64,000 nt of DNA from Linnemannia elongata (lineage: Eukaryota > Mortierellomycota > Mortierellomycetes > Mortierellales > Mortierellaceae). A program made the position numbers and the translations under genes. This document shows positions 20,006 to 31,949 of the stretch, piece after piece. Within the stretch, counting starts at the first letter, position 1; each line of letters begins with the position of its first letter. The notes below the pieces were generated by a model, which had not been told where the DNA came from, made no database searches, and saw only the letters and a list, made by a program, of their open reading frames with translations. The stretch lies in the NCBI GenBank assembly GCA_036320915.1, contig JAXBDG010000002.1:186001-250000 (forward strand), written 5' to 3'.

Positions 20006-22532
20006 ATGCCAACAGCAACGAACAACGGAGAGTCAGCGACCACGAACGGCGGCTCAGGCGTCGCCCAGCTCGACCATATCCTCACCTCATTCACCACCCT
20101 CACAGACCCCCTTGCCATTAATGACGCCCTCCTCGTTATCGAATATTCCCTTCAAGGTATTTCCTCCCTAGGCCCTTATCTCTCGAATGCTCGGGTCGTG
20201 AAACTCAGGAGATAACTATTAAAAAAAAAAGTGCGCCGGAAACTCACTCACTTTTGAAATCCCCTACATTGTACAACACCAAATAGGCCCAAACGCAACA
20301 GCGCAGACAACACAAAAGATCCTCAGCTTCATCCCTCTCGGATACTTCTTGCAAGTCCTCCAACAAGATCACGGATACGACACTGAACAGATCATCGACA
20401 GAACCTGTCATGTTCTCGAACTCCTCCTCAAAGACCAGCCTTACTCAACATTGGTTCAGGACGAGTTCTTGGTCGCGGCGTTAGCTCAAGCGCTGGATTC
20501 TCCATCTCCCAGAGTTCGTGCGTTGGGGCTGAGTCAGATTGATAAAGTCTCTAACGAGGACCTTTCTGTTCTGAGAACTTTGGTAAGTACTTTATCATTT
20601 CGTTTACTGAGAGTTTGAACCGGTAAAGTGCGATGTTGTGTGAGACGCTTACTAACAGGTCGCTTTCCGTTTACGTTACGTTCGATGTTAACTGATAGCT
20701 ATCTTCGCCAGTGTTTAAGGCAGTTGTCGGCGGCATTGGATCAGGCAGCATCACTATCGCCGAGAGGTCTAAGAAGTCACTTCTCAAGGTACGGAAGAAC
20801 AGCAGGAAATATTTACCAATAGAATTAACGCAATATGCTGGAATAGAGTTGCAAGATTTTGGAGAAGCGGTTTCTCTAACCTATGATACTTTTATGATGA
20901 TAATAGATCTGCGAGACTCAGGAGAGGTTGGAGGCGGTCATCAATAACACAGAGGCATTTAATCAGATCAAGGACCTCGCCAACTCTAGGTACCCCATTG
21001 TCACATGTTACACCTTCATCTCGTCTTTACCAGAGCCACCATACAACATTTCTAGCCTAGACCCTAACACCGTACCCCATATCTTCCTTCAATCTTTCAA
21101 TAGAGATTCAATCGTTCAACTCAGGATGATCGAGGCACTAACAGAACTCGCCTCAAAGTCCTCCTACACCACCCATCTACTCGACTCAAAATCCCTTCTG
21201 GACCCACTCAAATCTGGTCTCACCTCCACCGACATCCTCACCCGTTTCAACATCCTCGAAATCCTGGCTGAATTCGGGACCACCCTTTCAGGTAGCGAAT
21301 TTCTGGACCATTCGGGAGTTCTGGCGAGGATCGCAGACGTTGTAGAGAATGAGGCTGGACAGGATAGTTTGGCGTTGAATGCGATTGTGAAGTTGTATGG
21401 AAAATTGGGTGCGGCAGAGCAGGTTGATTTTGTGACTTTGGATATGAAGTATCAGATTTTGGGGCAGTTAGAGAGATTGCTTGTAGGGGATGATGATTAT
21501 GAGCCTGATGAGTCCAGCAAGGTAATTCGTCATTCATTTCCTTGGGATTGCCTCCTGCTGTTGTTTTTTATTATCGTCCCACCAAACTAGGGTCGCGGAT
21601 CAAATCCTAACAACCTTTACATGCTCGCAATAGGTGGAGGTGATGTCGACGATAGGACTGATCGGTGGGAACGTCCAGAACGTGGAGTGGGTCTCGCAGA
21701 GCCAGTGCTCTGAAGAATTCATCATCGCCTTACAGTCCCTCCCTCGAGACGCCAAGGTTGCCTGGTACCACTCTCTCGCCCAAATCCTAGCCTGCAGGTA
21801 AAAACACTCAACCTCATTTCAATTTTACGGGATTTGTATTATACTTGAACTGTTCCTGGCTGTAGAGGTCATTTGCTCCGCCCAAACCCTAATCGTTACA
21901 TATCATCCCCTAAACCTCTCCAACCCTTGACCAAACATAGCCCGGATCCTTCGGAAGAGACTGAAAGAATTATTTCAGAATTTTACACCCGCTTGGACGG
22001 CGATCCACACTCTCAAAGCGCCTTTATCACCCGCCTCCTCACATCTGCAAAATCCCAATCCCAAGAACTGGCCATGTCCGCTCTTTCTGTGATGATCCCT
22101 CTGGCGCATTACTCTTTTGGAATCCAAAAAATGGCTGCACAGAGAGATGTTTTGACGTTTCTTTTAGATCGTAACTCTGAGCAATCCCATTCAGAGAAGG
22201 TAATACAAAAAAAAAAAAAAAAAAAAAAAGGAATCTCATTACTTAGTTGCCATACTGCTTCGAGCTATTCTTTCTTCCATCCCTTGATTTGTTTGAAAAT
22301 GAGACTGATAATTAACTCCCCCTTCATTTCTGGCACTGGGTTCCGACTTCGCTAGGTGGCGAAACACGAGGTGATTACGGCAATGTTAAAGACGGCAGAG
22401 GAGGTCAAGAAGTCAACGGGGACAGATCTGCTCACTGCAGACCAAGTCTCACGTCTGGACCTGCACCGTCGTCAAGGTCCCTTTTACCAACGCGCCACCG
22501 CCACCGTCTCCATTCAGGACATCGCCGCCTAA
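20006..22532 (+). CDS. PSMD5: 26S proteasome non-ATPase regulatory subunit 5 (assembly chaperone)
   Basis: Exons 20006-20156, 20287-20582, 20699-20788, 20907-20989, 21104-21521, 21634-21797, 21866-22199 and 22356-22532 give about 570 residues. The protein is almost entirely alpha-helical repeat (ARM/HEAT-like). PSMD5/S5b-type blocks include IPLGYFLQVLQQDHGYDTEQIIDRTCHVLELLL, SPRVRALGLSQI, VQLRMIEALTELAS and HSQSAFITRLL, with a C-terminal GPFYQRATATVSIQDIAA like the end of animal PSMD5. This factor binds the base ATPases while the 19S particle is assembled and is not part of the mature 26S proteasome. Introns 20990-21103 (114 nt) was called from flanking AG|GTACCC and TTTCAATAG|A and because its translation is unlike the rest. 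It is a multiple of three with no stop, so a retained form would still be readable. Confidence 0.88.
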
Positions 22533-22888
22533 AGTAGCTCGTATATCTCTACTTGAATTCAAAATACAAAGCAAAAAATACGTAGCACGAAGAAGCGTTT
22601 TTCTGGGGTAATTCTTCCAAATCAGAAGAACGTTTTGTTTTCTCATCTCATAGAAGACGAAAAAAATGGTGTATTATTTTTTTTTGCACAACAAGAATCA
22701 AAGAAAGCAAGAGCAAAACTAAACAAAACAAGCAAATGACAAACTAGTGAAAAAAAAGAGGACGAGAATGTGAGGGAGGAGAGCTGAAATGTACAATGTT
22801 TTTGAGAGAGTGGTAGTGATTCTCGTTTTGTTACAGGAGTAGTGAATGAGCGTGGAGTTGGTGGATTGATGTTAGGTGTCACCACAGC
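22533..22888. other. Convergent 3' flanks of PSMD5 and the G3BP-like gene
   Basis: About 356 bp between stop codons of two convergent genes. A- and T-rich short runs are present, with no recognisable RNA gene or repeat. It should contain both transcription terminators. Confidence 0.5.
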
Positions 22889-24732
22889 TTAGTTGACGGC
22901 GACAGTGGGAGCAGGCTTGTCGGGTCTCTGGAGAGGCTTGCGGTCTTGGAAGCCTCCGCGGGCAGGACGGCCGCCACGGTGACCACCCTGGGGTCCCTGG
23001 TGTCCGTTGATGCCTCCGTTTCCGGTTTGGAAGTGAGGAGGGGGGCGGTTCTGGAAGGTGGGGCGGGGACGACGCTCCTCGGCAAAGACAAACTCGGATC
23101 CGACAGCGACCTTGTTTTGCTTCAAGGCGGCGTGCATAGCATCGGCGGTAGTAAAGTCGACATAGGCGCAGTTCCTCTGCTTGGTAAAGTCAAGTCCCTT
23201 GACGGTACCAAACTTGCTCATGGCCTCACGCAACTGCTCCTCGGAAATCCTCTCGGAGATATTCTTGACATAGATGGGGAAGAACTCGTCACGACCGCTG
23301 ACCTTGTGGGGAGCACCCTGCTGCTGCTGGGGCTGGGGCTTGGGCTGGGACACGACCTGGGGTTTGGGTGCAGCAGGCTGAGGAATGTTAACAGAAGATC
23401 CCTTGGCAGCAGAGACCTGGGAACCCCACTGGTCCGAGTTGTTGGCAGCCAAGTTGGCCCAAGTCTTAGGCTTGGGAGGGCCAGCAGGGACGGGAGCAGG
23501 GGCTGGGGCCTCAACAACAGGGGCAGGTGTCTCAGCGACGGGAGCAGCAGTTTCAGCAGCAGCAGCAGCGGGAGAACCGTTCTGCTTCTTGGTGGGCTCG
23601 GGGGTCTTGGGCTTCTCGGCGACCTCAGCCTCCTTCTTGGCGGCATCCTTCTTGGACTCCTTTTTGTCGCCCTTCTTGTCGTGCTTCTTATGCTCGTGCT
23701 TCTTCTCGGCCTTCTTCTCCTCAACGGCGGGCTTCTTATCCTCAACTACAGGCTCGGGGGCAGGAGGACAGATAACAACCTCGGGCTCGGAGGCAGGAGG
23801 GCAAATAGCGACCTCAGGCTCAGAGACGGGAGCAGGAGCAGGAGGGCAGATGGCGATCTCAGGCTCAGGGATGGGAGCAGGGGGACAAATAGCGACCTCG
23901 GGCTCATAAGCAGAGGTAGGGTTAGCCACCTCAGGCTCCACCTGTTTCTGCTGCTGCTCCTCCTCGACGACCTCCGCCTCGATCTCAGTGTCGTCCTTGA
24001 GGTAACGGAAAATGTCGTTCAGGACGTAAAAACCCTTGGGCTGCTGGGCCAAGAAGAAGGTCTGGACAAACTTTTGGGAAGGACCGCCCCTGTTGGACAT
24101 CTCTCCGAGGACCTGGATCATGATTCCTCCGTTCAACGAGGTCTGGCTGTCGACGTTACTGACCAAGACCTTGCAGTCCTCGAAATCCAGAGCCAGAATC
24201 TTGGCGTGAATGCTCTATTTGGTGCAAAATGTGAACAATTGGGGCGTTGTTAATATTGTATGTTCTACGTATCGTTTCCTCCTGCTTTTCCACCGTAACA
24301 TCAATGCTGCCTTTGCGTCCACTATTTTCTCGCCCTTGCAGCTGCAACAGATTTTATCAGCTTTGCCCACGCGACATGGTCAAAGAAAAATGATCAATTC
24401 CCCTGCGGTCGATAAATTGGTGCTTATCCTCCACGCCTGTGTCTGATGCAAAGTGTCCATGTGTCTCTGTGTCCTGTCTTTGTCCATGAATGCAACTCCA
24501 ATGACTTAATAAGATATTCACTTGCCTGTTGACCATGGCAGACCTCGGTATCTTCGCCCTGAATGCCATGGCTCATGGTCGATTGTTTATTGTAGAAGCA
24601 GTGAAGACGAGAAGGCTCCTTGTTCAAGAATGTGTAATATTCGTGGACAAACATCATGCCAACCTCGTGCGAGGCGACAGAGGGTGCCTCGCCGTTGGCG
24701 GGAGTAGAGGTGTTTGAGGTGGTGGCGGCCAT
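22889..24732 (-). CDS. G3BP/Nxt3/Bre5-like protein (NTF2 domain, RRM, RGG)
   Basis: Minus-strand exons 24732-24526 and 24214-22889 give about 510 residues. An NTF2-like domain covers about residues 22-140 (VGMMFVHEYYTFLNKEPSRLHCFYN, EVCHGQQ, SIHAKILALDF). An RRM lies near residues 378-450 (FPIYVKNISERISEEQL, CAYVDFTTADAMHAAL). The tail is Gly/Arg-rich with RGG-type repeats. That order is diagnostic of G3BP-family RNA-binding proteins. Relatives act in stress granules and as partners of the deubiquitinase Ubp3/USP10. Residues ~171-222 contain four EPEVAICPPAP-type repeats, followed by a Lys/Glu/His-rich segment. The 311-nt intron starts CAG|GCAAGT, a GC donor. The available downstream GT gives the wrong frame, while the GC site joins VCHGQQ to SIHAKI as in homologues. 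The start is the first ATG before the NTF2 domain. Confidence 0.92.
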
Positions 24733-27495
24733 ATTGTGATATTATATATGTATAACGAAGAGTCGGGTAAGTGTCTAAGGAGGGTGAGATGAGATCTATT
24801 TTTTGAGTTGATGGGAATAAAAGTGAAGAGAGATGTGGAATGTCAGTAACGAAGACTCCAGGTTTTTCTGCTGATTTGATTCATCATTGGGCACAAGAAG
24901 TAAAAAGGGGTTGCAGAGGGGTGCTAAGGAGAGGTTACAAAAAGAGGTATACTGGTATACAAACAAATAACGAGACAAGTGCCGACAAGAAAGGATAGAC
25001 ACAAGTGCACATACACACACAAAGAGAGAAAAAGGGGAAGGAAAGGGGTAAAAGGGCAGTGAGCGATAGACAGAAGGATAAGCGATAGAGCCAGGCAAAC
25101 CAGGGCGAGGTTCAGTTGCATCTGGTAAGAAGAGAGCGCCGGACAGGCAACCAACAGCGGGAAAAGAGATAAGGGGATAAGGGGGGAAGGAGTGATTTGC
25201 TCCCGCATGATCCTGACCAACAACTCTCCCAAGCCAGTTTGCGTCTATGCGTATGTGGAAGGTAGTTGTGTCTGGCTGTATGCCTTACCCCATCCTACCC
25301 GCTGTATATGTTGATAGAAGAAAGGAAAGTACCAGAAAAAAGAACAAACGAAAGAAAACGAACGAACGAATAGAAAGAAAGAAGGTAAAAAAAACCACTC
25401 TCGATAACAACGCCCCCTTTCCCTCTCCCTCCTCTGTTTCTCCCTTGTTTGTTTGCTTGTTGTTGTCTGTCCTTTGAGGTTTTGACTATCGGGGCCTCAA
25501 TAGAACAAAATAGATCAAGTCGATGAAAACGACCTTACTGGTCTGTGAAGTCATCGTCCAGACACAATCTCTTCCTTCACACCCTCCCAGCTAATCAGCG
25601 CTTCCTTTCTCTCATCCAGCAGTAAAAAGAGAATCTCCCTTCTGATGACCAGATCCCCTGCGTGTTTGTGTGTTTTTCCCCTTGTGTGATTGGATTCCTG
25701 CAGAAAGTGCTTTCCTGTATGTGTGTGCGTATGTGTGTCCTGCCTTGTACTCTCTAAGGGTGTGTTGCGTATGTGTGCTGCAGAGGGCTGTGGCACGTCC
25801 CCCCACCCCTTCTTCTTATTGTTCTACTTGGCCACCATTTTTGGCTTTTTTTTGTCGCCTTTTTTATGTTTTTGACTCCTGATCACCAAAACTCCAGTAG
25901 GTCCAACAGGGTTGCCCCCCCCCCCTTTCCTTCGAGTGATGGGATTGAAGCAGAGTCCCTTGTTCCCGAGTGCAAAGTCATCCTCTGACCCTCTGTCATC
26001 AATCAGACGTTCCTCCATGCACTCTGTATGTAAGAATGAAGAGTGGTCCTTGCTTGTCCTGCACCAGGTGTGTTCGATGTGTTTTGCAAGAGCGAGAGGT
26101 AAAGAAGAGTTGCTTACCTAGGTGGGAATGCAACCGGGTCTGAGTGTGTCGCAGGGGTGGTTGTTGGTGGGTGTGGGAAGGTGTGCTGGGTTGGTGGAAG
26201 TCGGATGAGAAGAGTGAAAGGGGGAAGTTGAGTAGGAAAAAGAAAGAAGAAAAAAAAAAGCAGTGTACGCGTTGGTCCTTTTATTCATTTTTTTGAACCA
26301 ACGAAGACAAGAGAAACTGACCAACCAGAGGCATCCAATTTTAGACTCTTTCATGATCTTTCTTCCTTTATGCTGCTGCTGCTGCTGCTCCACATCCAAT
26401 GGATGAGTACACATACAAATCAACCCAGCCAAAACCAATGTCGTCTCCTTTCTTTGCTTTTTTTGTGTGTGGATATGGCTACGGGCATGCCTTTTAAACG
26501 TAATGACGCTATAGAAACCCGCCCGCCCCATTATCATCCCATTCACCCTCTACGCATATCCACACTTCTTCAAATGAATCTTCGGTGGAAAACTAAGGCT
26601 GCCTTGCATTGAAAGAAAAAGCAGAGGAGTTGATTTTGCCACCATTTGTTGATACAAGTCAACCTTCTTCTGGGTATCTTTACTTCCGTACGAATAATCT
26701 CCTTCGTTCTGAGATATGTCTCCAGATTGGACAACCACAACTTAGAGGGAAACTCAAGCAAAGTCTCTCTCACACTACTTTGAAGATGACGCATCAGATA
26801 CCACCAAGGTCGTGTGCGATACTCTTTTAAGAAGAAGGAGCGCATGGACCCTGTCTGGAAAACCTTCTGTTTGTTACTGTGGCTGTCACCTGCCTATCCT
26901 CCCTCCCTCTCCACACAGAGGATCCTCGACTCCTAGTCCCCTAAACCTCCTCCTATTCACACGCTGTGTGTGTATGTTTGACCCTATTTCGTCGATAGGG
27001 AGTGGAGGTCTGGCCCCCCTTGTGGAGGGATGGGGGGTAGGTATGAACAGTGCACCCATAGCAGTAAACAGCAATTGCCAGCGGTTGTGCTTTGTATTCT
27101 TCTTTCAAATCGATAAGCCTCGTGCCCTGTCTGTGTGGCCGTTTGCTTTTAAGAGTGTGTTCAATTGCAATGGACCGACCCTTACGTGCCAAAAAAGACA
27201 ACCATCCGAGGAAACAGGCTCTTTCTTTCTTTCCCATTCTGCAGCCTAAACTAACTCTTTTTTTCCCCTTTCCTTTGTTCTTTGTGTGCCCTCGACTCTC
27301 CCTCGTCCTCGACCTTTTATTTCCCTCCCATTCCCTTTCTCGTCTCTTTCCCTCTTCTTCTCCTCTTTTCCTTCTTCTCCTCTTCTCCCTTGGATCCCTA
27401 CTCCCCTCACTCTTAATATAATACCCTACTTCCTTTACTCTTTCCTTCTTATTATTCCTTGTACATTATATCATCGCCAGTCATCTCCCTTCGAT
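24733..27495. other. Divergent intergenic region, 2.8 kb
   Basis: This separates the start codons of the G3BP-like gene (minus) and the RING ligase gene (plus). It holds TG-rich, T-rich and GA-rich low-complexity patches, a C run near 25917-25925, a GAAC/GAAA-rich stretch near 25340-25385 and a CTG repeat near 26370. Frames here of up to 146 codons are not conserved-looking. No RNA gene was recognised. The last ~200 bp before 27496 are strongly CT-rich and probably include the promoter and leader of the RING gene. Confidence 0.55.
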
Positions 27496-29722
27496 ATGGA
27501 TCTTCACGACTCCGAACACCGCGTCGCCACAACCACCATAACCACAACAGACATTCATCCAGGCGAACCTGCTGTTGAGAACATATCACCCCTACAACTA
27601 CCACCACCGCCACCTTCTTCGTCAGCAACCGACAATCTGCACCCTTCTTCTTCCTCCTCGGTGTTGCCTCGGCCAGCCTCCCCTGCATTATCAACCTCTC
27701 ACCTCTCCGTCACCAACAACAACAACAATAACCTACAACCTCCACCCTCACAACAGGACAACGTAAGTTTGCACGGCGGGACCCGGACAGCAAGTCTGCA
27801 CAGTCGACACTCGTCCCGGCCAGGGAGCATTCAACACGCTGCCATTGCTGCTTCGGCGTTTGTCAACAATGCCGCGGCAAGGAGGATACGGATAAACATG
27901 TATGGAGAACTTGTTAGTGGTTGGTACCACCTCTCTACCAGCTCCAAGATTCTGATTATCTACTACCTTGCCGCCACCATTGTCGAGGTAAACGACCCAT
28001 TTGTCTCGGTTCACTGTTTTAATAAGGTTCTAGTCTCTCGCGATTACTCTGTTAATAAGAGGCGACAACTCACCCAATTGCTTCGTTCATTGTTTTAGAT
28101 TGTGGCGACAGTGACGGTGATGGTGTTTGAGCGGGAAAAGATTCACAAGTGCTACTATTTGGCTATCTTCTTGTGTCTGTATCTTGTCCGGGCCCTGGTC
28201 ATCTGCTGGTCTCTCCTCCGTCGGTTCTTGTACGAGCGCCCAGACGATCTCCCAACGACCCTCAGTGGTGCCTGTGGTGCACAGTAAGTTTTTCCTTTTC
28301 TCCTTCTTTTTCTTGTTTATGTATATGTGAGTCTGTATTTGTTTGTATGCAGTACACTTTTTTCTTATGTTTGCATTGTATGCAAGGTCGTTGGTCGCTT
28401 TTCTTCTTTTCCTCCCTTCTTTTCGTGTTCTTCGTGGCATGTGATGGTTTTTTTTTACGCCCAAGGCTTTAAAATCCACTAACAACAGCACTACATCTTC
28501 CTCTCATTCTCTCTCTCTCTCTCTTTCTCAAACCCTGATACTCTCCCATGTCATTTTCGTATCCTTGGCAATACGCTCTCAACCGAAACAACTTTGTTCA
28601 CGCTCATTCACCCGTGCGTCTTTATGTTATACTGGCTAAAGCTACAAGACCTTGATCAATTGGGGCTCCCTCGTGCTGGTCCTGTTCTCGATCGCCATCC
28701 TAACAACACAATCCCACTGCGCTGACGATGCCCCTGCGCTGTTCTATCTCACCCTCGTCTTCTCCTTGGTTGGCTACTTTTGTATTGCCATGCTGTTGAT
28801 GCTTTGGCTTGTCGTCCTCTTCTGTCTCAACGGACTCGTCTTCATCCTGGAGCTTTTTGGTGTCGGACCGACCGTTATGCGATGGCAGGGTGCCACTCAG
28901 GAGATGATTGATGATATTCCTATTATCAAGTTCTCTAAGCCTGCACCACCACCTGGATCTCAACAACCACAGCGTGCCACCTTCCCAACGCAACAACAGT
29001 TTAATGAGAGGAGTAATTCGTGTGGCAGTAACACCAGGAATAACGCTTTTGCACCAACGATTGTTGTATCAGACGATTACGGGAATCAAGAAGAGCATGG
29101 TCATGAACAAGAATTACACTTGCAGCAGCAGCAGCAGCAGCAGCAAAAGGACGAAATTACACACGTCTCTGAGCCTGTTAAGGCCGCAACCTCCCTTCCT
29201 CCTACAAGCGTTGTCCTCGAGATAGAACCTGCACCAGAAAAGGACAACAAGGAGAAGGCCGTGGTGGTGACCGTAGACGACGACGAAGCGCAGGACAGAG
29301 TCCCGCCACTCTCACTAATCACCTCCTTCGCCGAGGGCGAGAACAAGCGCAATCGGGACACGACAACAGTGGAACTAGAGCAACTGAGCCCCAAGGAAAT
29401 GGAAGAGAAGGACCGGATTTCGAGCAGCTGCTCAATCTGCCTATGCGAGTACGAGGATCTGGACGAGCTGCGACACTTGCCCTGTGACCACTACTTCCAT
29501 CAGGAGTGTGTCGACGAGTGGTTGAAGTTGAAGAGGACATGCCCGTTGTGTCTGTTTGATATCGCACATGCAAATCGCGGGAGCAGGATCTGGAGGCGAC
29601 GTCGTAGGAGTCGTAGTCAGAGACAGAGTACGAGCAGTAGTCCGAGTACCCCTGGTGGGCCTGGTAGTCCTGACACCGATGGTCCGGCGCGTCGATTTTC
29701 TTTCGGATCTCGACGTCGTTAA
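27496..29722 (+). CDS. Multi-pass membrane RING-H2 E3 ubiquitin ligase
   Basis: Exons 27496-27987, 28099-28283 and 28642-29722 give about 585 residues. The first ~130 residues are low complexity (Thr, Pro, Ser, a short Asn run). Then come about four to five hydrophobic segments (KILIIYYLAATIVE/IVATVTVMVF, YYLAIFLCLYLVRALVICW, GSLVLVLFSIAILTT, FYLTLVFSLVGYFCIAMLLMLWLVVLFCLNGLVF). A RING-H2 domain lies at about residues 488-528 (CSICLCEY...LPCDHYFHQECVDEW...CPLC), followed by an Arg/Ser-rich tail. The eight zinc ligands (C3H2C3) are present, so it should be an active E3 anchored in an endomembrane. The cytosolic linker is long and Gln-rich. The third exon uses AAAG|C as acceptor, giving a smooth CGAHYKTLINW join. 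A strong GTAAGT inside exon 1 (27763) appears unused because the sequence after it is clearly coding. Confidence 0.88.
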
Positions 29723-30333
29723 GGATTCTTCCACGTTGACATACACGATGGTGTGTATTCCACACAGTTGCCTGCCCATTGGTGACGCATGACAGCCCAC
29801 TTTTCTCTCATTCCATAGTTCGCATATATCTTTCTACGTCCCTAATATTCAACAGCAATAGTACTTTCGCTTTTTTTTTTTTGACACGACCCTCACACTT
29901 GGATTCTTAACTTGACTCGCCTTTCTTACTGTATTGCTGTTGTTACCAAACAGAGGCGCAGAAGATCGTTACCATACAGGCTGCTGTAGCTCGGAGGATT
30001 CTCTTTCTGCTGTATGCCTGACCTTGGGCTTAGTCATCTACGCCATGGCATTTGCAAATGCGCAAAATAATTCGAGTGGGTCCGATTGAAGCCGGACCCT
30101 TTTTACGTGCATTCGTGATCCGACTCCTTTTGTTTTCGTTTATCAGCCTTGCAACTTGCCTCCCCTTTTTTTTCGCCTCTCTTTGTCCTCTCTGCTTTGC
30201 TCTCTCCATCCTTTCCCTTCAAGACTTTTCTTTCGCTTCTTTCTTGTTCCTCCTCTTCCTCGTCGTCTTCTTCGTCTCATTCACTCTTCTTTTCCTCCTC
30301 CTCATTTCGCCATTCGCTTTTCTCACATTCACC
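29723..30333. other. Intergenic region, RING ligase to Bsd2 homologue
   Basis: About 610 bp. The second half is a strongly CT-rich leader running up to the ATG at 30334, with a T run near 29872-29882. No other feature was recognised. Confidence 0.5.
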
Positions 30334-31918
30334 ATGTCGCACCACTACGCAAAGGTAACACAAACAACAACCAAAGGGCTACCTATCAAGGCATCCAACA
30401 AAGCTACGGACACTTATTTCACCAAAAGTCTGACTGACTTTCCTATTTGCCTATCCACCCCCTACCAACTATCAACCACTCACCTTCACCCTCTTCATCC
30501 TACTTGTTCTCTTATTATCATAGGTTGCTGCTTATGACCAAGACCAGGACTACGATAGCTACGAGGACAGAGGTCAACGCCAATCTCCTAGTGCTGCTGC
30601 TGGCTTCAGTAATGGACTACCACCCGCCTGGACAACCACAGCTACCACAACAACTTCAGCTTCACCCACCGATCTATACCCACAAACCGCCATTACCACA
30701 GCAGCGACGACGGGGACGACGTATGCGCTGTCAGAAATGCAAGTCCGAGAGAATGACGACGCTCACCAACAACACCTGCAGCAGCAATTGTTCACCGTAC
30801 CTATGACCCCTCCCTCCAACTCCTCCACTCCACAGTCTTCTTTTTATCCCTCCTCTCAGCCTTCTACTCCACAACGACAGGTTAGATCATCACCCTCACA
30901 TCAACGACCTCGATCCTCTTCGTCGAGCAATACTAGGAGGAATGGAGCGAATACACGGTGGAGGGAGACACAACAGAGTCTGAGACGGATGATCCTGAAC
31001 CCGTTCCTCTCCCTTTCCTCCCTCTCTTCTTCCTCTCCTCCTTCCATTTCCACATTATCATCATCGCCTCCTTCTTCTTCAACATCGACTTCAGGATCAT
31101 ATACACTGATTAGGGACACCGAACAGGACGGCGGTGCACCCTCCTCCTCTTCTTCTTCTCCCTCGTCATCTTCAGCAACAACACATCAAGGAAGCGGCAG
31201 CAGCAGTGCCTCTGGGCCTGGAAGACTACAACTGACGAGGTCATCAAATCGACCCTCAGTAGCTGTCGACGGTGTTTTCTCAAACATCTCGGCGAAACCT
31301 GAAGTTGAGGGTCAAAAAGACGATGAGCGTCGTCCTCCGGTAAGGCTTCATGCACGATTTGTATAAAAATACTCATGTGCCCTCTTTTTGCAGCCACTTT
31401 TCCGCACCAGCCACCTTTTGTCCACCCGATCCTTTGTCGCCTGTCTTTGCTTGTTTGAAGAAACTTGGCGTTTGCGACAAAAAAAAATATGCGAGAATGG
31501 TTCTTCCGGAGAATTATTTTTTCTATTTTGTTTTGACAAACAATGCATGGCTACGCACTAAAGCCTGCTCCGAAAGAGCATCTCGCCACACTTTCCTCAC
31601 TGACATAATTCTCCTCTATCCCGCATTTCTTTTCACCTCCATCGTCCATATCAATTCTCTGGACAGACATATGAATCAGCGGTGCAGGATGTGACACCGC
31701 CTTACTTCGAAATGACCGTCATGTCGCCATCATCACAGTACGGAGGACTAGGGGACAGTGTCTTTGGAGACGAGATCCTGGTGGACGGATTGCCTGTTGG
31801 CAACATCTTGCAGTTCTTGTGGAATATCGCAGGTAAAAAGCATGCATACCCAAACCAATCCCGCGGCGAGAAGATGAGGGGAAAGGAGCAAACATTCGTT
31901 TCTTCGGTCAACTTGGAA

Positions 31919-31949
<31 letters not shown>

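Noticed and set aside
22946..24253. A 435-codon plus-strand frame opposite the G3BP-like gene
   Set aside because: It is the antisense shadow of a real coding exon (Gly/Leu/Ser-rich mirror of Ala/Pro/Lys codons) and has no family resemblance.
27763..27768. Strong GTAAGT inside exon 1 of the RING ligase gene
   Set aside because: The sequence after it continues as convincing protein leading into the first membrane segment, so it is treated as an unused donor.
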